Of a stretch of DNA of 5,990 nt, positions 5,344 to 5,990 are shown one piece after another (position 1 is the stretch's first letter; the number at the start of each line of letters is the position of its first letter). This stretch comes from a candidate division WWE3 bacterium RIFCSPLOWO2_12_FULL_36_10. GTDB lineage: Bacteria > Patescibacteriota > WWE3 > UBA101185 > UBA10185. The notes under the pieces were generated by a model. That model was not told the DNA's origin and made no database searches. It saw only the letters and a list, made by a program, of their open reading frames with translations. The stretch covers positions 1-5,990 of the forward strand of contig MEVN01000031.1 in NCBI GenBank assembly GCA_001772985.1, read 5' to 3'. A program made the translations under genes and the position numbers.

Positions 5344-5990
5344 GTGGTGCCAAAAATGTTTAATAAATTTATTTCAATAAGTAAAGAGATTACGGATTTC
5401 TTGATAGAATCAGGAGTTCCCATTGAAAAGATTATACAAATACCAACTGGAGTTGACTCAAGAGTTTTTAGACCTTTGAAAAGCATAGAAGATAAAATTA
5501 GCTTAAGAGTTAAGCTAGGACTTCCCACTAATAAAAAAATGTTTCTATTTGTAGGAAGATTGGTTGAAGGAAAAGGTATAGACACATTATTAGAAGCCTG
5601 GAAATTATTTGAAAAGACAAATAACGATTGTATGTTAGTAATTGTTGGAGATGTAAATAAAAACAAGGGAAAAATATCAAATAGCTCAAAGCCTTGGGTT
5701 AAAAGTATTGATGATAGAAAAATCAAGAATATAGAATTCTTGGGTTTTAGAAACGATATAAATAAACTAATGCAGGCTTCGGATATTTTTGTGTTTCCAA
5801 GCTTAAGTGAGGGTTTGCCTAATGTTGTGATAGAAGCAATGATGTCAGGTTTACCTATTATAGCAAGCGACATTCCGGGCAATTCTGATCTAATTTCAAA
5901 CAATTTAAATGGAATTTTGGTACCAGTAAAGAATGCCAAAGCTTTTAGTGAGGCTATGAATCTATTGACGGGTAATAAAAAGTTATGTAA
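5344..5990 (+). CDS. C-terminal half of the second GT4-type glycosyltransferase (frame-separated, partial at right edge)
   Basis: This frame is +1 relative to the preceding gene and open to the window end. It encodes the part missing there. From the ATG at 5356 it reads NKFISISKEI (residues 3-12), IPTGVDSRVFRPL (29-41), FVGRLVEGKG (65-74), FLGF (128-131), and FPSLSEGLPN with Glu152/Glu160 as the E-x7-E pair. This is the helix joining the two domains followed by a GT4 donor-binding domain. Alone it lacks the acceptor-binding Rossmann domain and should not be an active enzyme. If translated separately, GTG 5344 is the best start, since GAGGGG (5329-5334) lies nine bases upstream; ATG 5356 is the alternative. 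More likely it is either joined to the upstream half by a +1 shift or is the tail of a gene broken by a small deletion or sequencing error. Confidence 0.7.
   Translation, partial: MVPKMFNKFISISKEITDFLIESGVPIEKIIQIPTGVDSRVFRPLKSIEDKISLRVKLGLPTNKKMFLFVGRLVEGKGIDTLLEAWKLFEKTNNDCMLVIVGDVNKNKGKISNSSKPWVKSIDDRKIKNIEFLGFRNDINKLMQASDIFVFPSLSEGLPNVVIEAMMSGLPIIASDIPGNSDLISNNLNGILVPVKNAKAFSEAMNLLTGNKKLC

Noticed and set aside
5307..5939. Long open frame of about 210 codons on the minus strand
   Set aside because: It lies opposite a plus-strand frame with clear GT4 motifs in the right order. Its translation is a low-complexity Ser/Leu/Phe/Ile product typical of the antisense of an AT-rich, Lys-rich gene.
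1..5990. CRISPR array, tRNA, rRNA, transposase, restriction or defence genes
   Set aside because: No regularly spaced repeats, cloverleaf, rRNA-like segment or diagnostic protein motif is visible in the window.

Overview
The window reads as a piece of a small, AT-rich bacterial genome. The genes have bacterial ribosome binding sites, tight spacing and TAG/TAA stops. The low GC, poorly conserved proteins and tandem family-4 glycosyltransferases would suit a Candidate Phyla Radiation (Patescibacteria) genome, but no marker gene proves this. There is no rRNA, tRNA, CRISPR array, transposase or integrase.

Layout. (1) Positions 1-357, minus strand: the N-terminal 119 codons of an unrecognised protein that runs off the left edge. 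(2) Positions 358-618: a divergent intergenic region. Two opposed sigma70-like promoters appear to share one palindromic -35 hexamer (TTGCAA). On the plus strand they would feed a ~130-nt leader that folds into competing hairpins and ends in a textbook U-tract terminator just before the next gene. (3) Positions 619-1413, plus: an alpha/beta-hydrolase with a readable Ser-Asp-His triad. (4) Positions 1507-3696, plus: a 729-residue, mostly helical cytosolic protein of unknown function. It has a richer base composition than its neighbours and is bracketed by two long RNA hairpins without U-tracts. (5) Positions 3762-5342, plus: a glycosyltransferase gene encoding one complete GT-B enzyme fused to the N-terminal half of a second. 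(6) Positions 5344-5990, plus: the C-terminal half of that second enzyme in the +1 frame, running off the right edge.

How the parts may work together. The two glycosyltransferase units suggest synthesis of a surface polysaccharide or glycolipid. The hydrolase could act on an ester or peptide substrate, but nothing ties it to the glycan genes beyond strand and proximity. The most interesting signals are regulatory. One is the attenuator-like leader before the hydrolase. The other is the junction at 5328-5343, where an SD-like GAGGGG sits just before a stop codon exactly where a +1 shift would rejoin the two halves of the second glycosyltransferase. That junction resembles the prfB recoding site, but an ordinary out-of-frame deletion of about 17 bases is an equally serious explanation.
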